Assembly (NCBI GenBank): GCA_945874195.1
Contig: CAMCFW010000085.1
Location: 1-8,020, forward strand
Direction: 5' to 3'
Source of the DNA: Chryseobacterium gleum
GTDB taxonomy: Bacteria; Bacteroidota; Bacteroidia; UBA10329
Length of the DNA: 8,020 nucleotides
Position 1 is the stretch's first letter, and every line of letters starts with the position of its first letter. Positions 7,033 through 8,020 of the stretch are shown in pieces. The notes beneath the pieces are model-generated. The model was not told where the DNA came from. It saw only the letters and a program-made list of their open reading frames with translations, and made no database searches. Position numbers and translations under genes: made by a program.

Positions 7033-7701
7033 ATGGCCAGAATGACCATACATAAGGAGGGATACCGGATGCTGACGCTGTTGGCGATTGCTATTGTTCT
7101 CATCAATTTCGGTGTGCTGCATTTTTTTCCTGCCCTCGTGTGGCTGCACCGTTTTGTGGCGGTATCAGGCGTGGTGGTGTTTCTGAGCTTCCTTCAGTTC
7201 TTCAGAAGTCCGAAGCGGAAGTTGGTGATTTCATCGCGAAGCATTGTGTGCCCGGCCGATGGGAAGGTTGTGGCGATCGAGGAGGTGGAAGAACCTGAGT
7301 TTTTCAATGGAGAAAAGCGGATTCAGGTTTCGGTGTTCATGTCGCCATTGAACGTGCATTTGAACCGTTATCCAATATCGGGTCGCATTGCGTATTCGAA
7401 GTATCACCCGGGCCTTTTCCTTGTGGCGTGGCACCCGAAGTCGAGCACGGAGAACGAACGGAACACGGTGGTTATTGAGACCGAGTTCGGGGTTTCGGTT
7501 CTTATCCGCCAGATAGCGGGGTTTGTGGCCAGACGCATTGTGTGGTATTGCAATGAGGATGATGTGGTGAAGCAGGGCGAAGAGCTTGGTTTCATTAAGT
7601 TCGGATCGCGGGTGGACCTGTTTCTGCCGCTAGATGCGAAGATCAAGGTTGAGCTGGACGAGAAGGTTCAGGGAGGGATCAGCGTTCTTGCTGAGATCTA
7701 A
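7033..7701 (+). CDS. psd: Phosphatidylserine decarboxylase proenzyme, short form
   Basis: Psd decarboxylates phosphatidylserine to phosphatidylethanolamine using a pyruvoyl group made by self-cleavage. The 222-residue protein is the short form common in Bacteroidota. A hydrophobic N-terminal stretch (about 14-56) anchors it in the membrane. CPADGKV (73-79), SPLNVHLNRYPISG (104-117, with the conserved histidine at 109) and LGFIKFGSRVDLFLP (185-199) are the family motifs. Cleavage should fall between G191 and S192, giving a beta chain of about 191 residues and an alpha chain of about 31, with the serine becoming the pyruvoyl group. The start may be the ATG at 7033 (MARMTIHKEG) or at 7042 (MTIHKEG); the second gives the more usual N-terminus. 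It follows cdsA by 35 bases and has its own promoter box. Its TAA stop interlocks with the TAG stop of the convergent HAD gene. Confidence 0.94.
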   Translation: MARMTIHKEGYRMLTLLAIAIVLINFGVLHFFPALVWLHRFVAVSGVVVFLSFLQFFRSPKRKLVISSRSIVCPADGKVVAIEEVEEPEFFNGEKRIQVSVFMSPLNVHLNRYPISGRIAYSKYHPGLFLVAWHPKSSTENERNTVVIETEFGVSVLIRQIAGFVARRIVWYCNEDDVVKQGEELGFIKFGSRVDLFLPLDAKIKVELDEKVQGGISVLAEI

Positions 7702-8020
7702 AGAAAATCTTTCAATTCGTTGAGGCTGTGGATGTGGAGATAATCTGCCTCTTCTGTTTTCGGTAGTTCGGGTTCGAAGAAAACGGCCTTCCAGCCGGCA
7801 TTGATGGCACCTTGGACATCGGCCTGGAAGTGGTCGCCTATCATGATGCTGTTTGTGGCCGTGGCTCCGGTAAGTTGCTGGGCATGGGTGAAGATGAGGG
7901 GGCTGGGTTTTTTGGCGCCTGCGCTTTCGGAGGTTATGATGTGTTGGAAATAGGGTGTGAGGCCTGAACTCTGCATTTTGACGTGTTGCACCTCTTCGAA
8001 CCCGTTGGTAATGATGTGGA
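7698..8020 (-). CDS. HAD-superfamily phosphatase, YjjG-like, 5' end cut by window
   Basis: About 106 C-terminal residues are visible, and the reading frame is open to the right edge, so the N-terminus with the nucleophilic aspartates is missing. The GTG at 7991-7989 is an internal valine codon, not a start. HAD motifs seen in order are motif II in HIITNGFEEVQ, motif III with its lysine in AGAKKPSPLIF, and motif IV in IMIGDHFQADVQGAINAGW. Together these fit the haloacid dehalogenase subfamily that includes YjjG, a nucleotide 5'-phosphatase acting on unusual pyrimidine nucleotides in E. coli. The substrate here is not shown by the sequence. The gene converges with psd, and the two stops overlap on CTAA (7698-7701) with no room for a terminator between them. 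Confidence 0.85.
   Translation of the reverse strand, partial: HIITNGFEEVQHVKMQSSGLTPYFQHIITSESAGAKKPSPLIFTHAQQLTGATATNSIMIGDHFQADVQGAINAGWKAVFFEPELPKTEEADYLHIHSLNELKDFL

Noticed and set aside
7700..7712. AAAGA/TCTTT inverted repeat after psd
   Set aside because: The stem is only five AT-rich pairs with a three-base loop, too weak for a terminator.
7989..7991. GTG as the start of the HAD gene
   Set aside because: The frame continues to the right edge and includes HAD motif II (ITNG) upstream of it, so this is an internal codon.

Overview
The window looks like an ordinary housekeeping stretch of a Bacteroidota chromosome, most likely a Flavobacteriales-type lineage of moderate GC content. 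Three things point this way. The proteins are Bacteroidota-like: a biotin ligase without a DNA-binding domain, a short one-chain phosphatidylserine decarboxylase, a DUF2007 protein and a TlpA-like redoxin behind a secretion signal. Three start codons are preceded by the phylum's TAnnTTTG -7 promoter box. No start has a convincing Shine-Dalgarno sequence. I saw no mobile element, CRISPR array, tRNA, rRNA or prophage gene, and every gene except the two cut by the window edges is intact.

Layout from left to right. A secreted thioredoxin-fold protein (3-1406, +) is cut at its 5' end. It converges with, and overlaps by 18 bases, a Nudix hydrolase (1389-2006, -). The Nudix gene is divergent from pyrE (2005-2649, +), and their start codons lie on the same CATG tetranucleotide. 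pyrE ends in a small hairpin with a T tract, facing the convergent biotin ligase gene birA (2670-3410, -). A 67-base divergent gap with a promoter box leads into a rightward run: rsfS (3478-3855), ftsH (3873-5951), a small DUF2007 gene with a TTG start (5986-6186), cdsA (6170-6997) and psd (7033-7701). The last gene, a HAD phosphatase resembling YjjG (7698-8020, -), is cut by the right edge and shares its stop region with psd.

How the genes work together. pyrE supplies orotidylate for pyrimidine synthesis. The Nudix and HAD proteins may clean up nucleotides or other phosphate compounds, but their substrates cannot be read from the sequence. BirA biotinylates acetyl-CoA carboxylase, which feeds fatty acid synthesis. 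CdsA makes CDP-diacylglycerol and Psd makes phosphatidylethanolamine, so the right half centres on membrane lipid supply. FtsH polices membrane proteins and RsfS shuts down ribosomes. The rsfS-ftsH-DUF2007-cdsA run is compact enough to be one transcript, while psd also has its own promoter box.

I found no new biological system. The points most worth checking are the pyrE/Nudix start-codon overlap with a probably leaderless pyrE mRNA, the loss of the first active-site cysteine in the redoxin-like protein, and the TTG-started DUF2007 gene between ftsH and cdsA. No gene-free stretch exceeds 70 bases.
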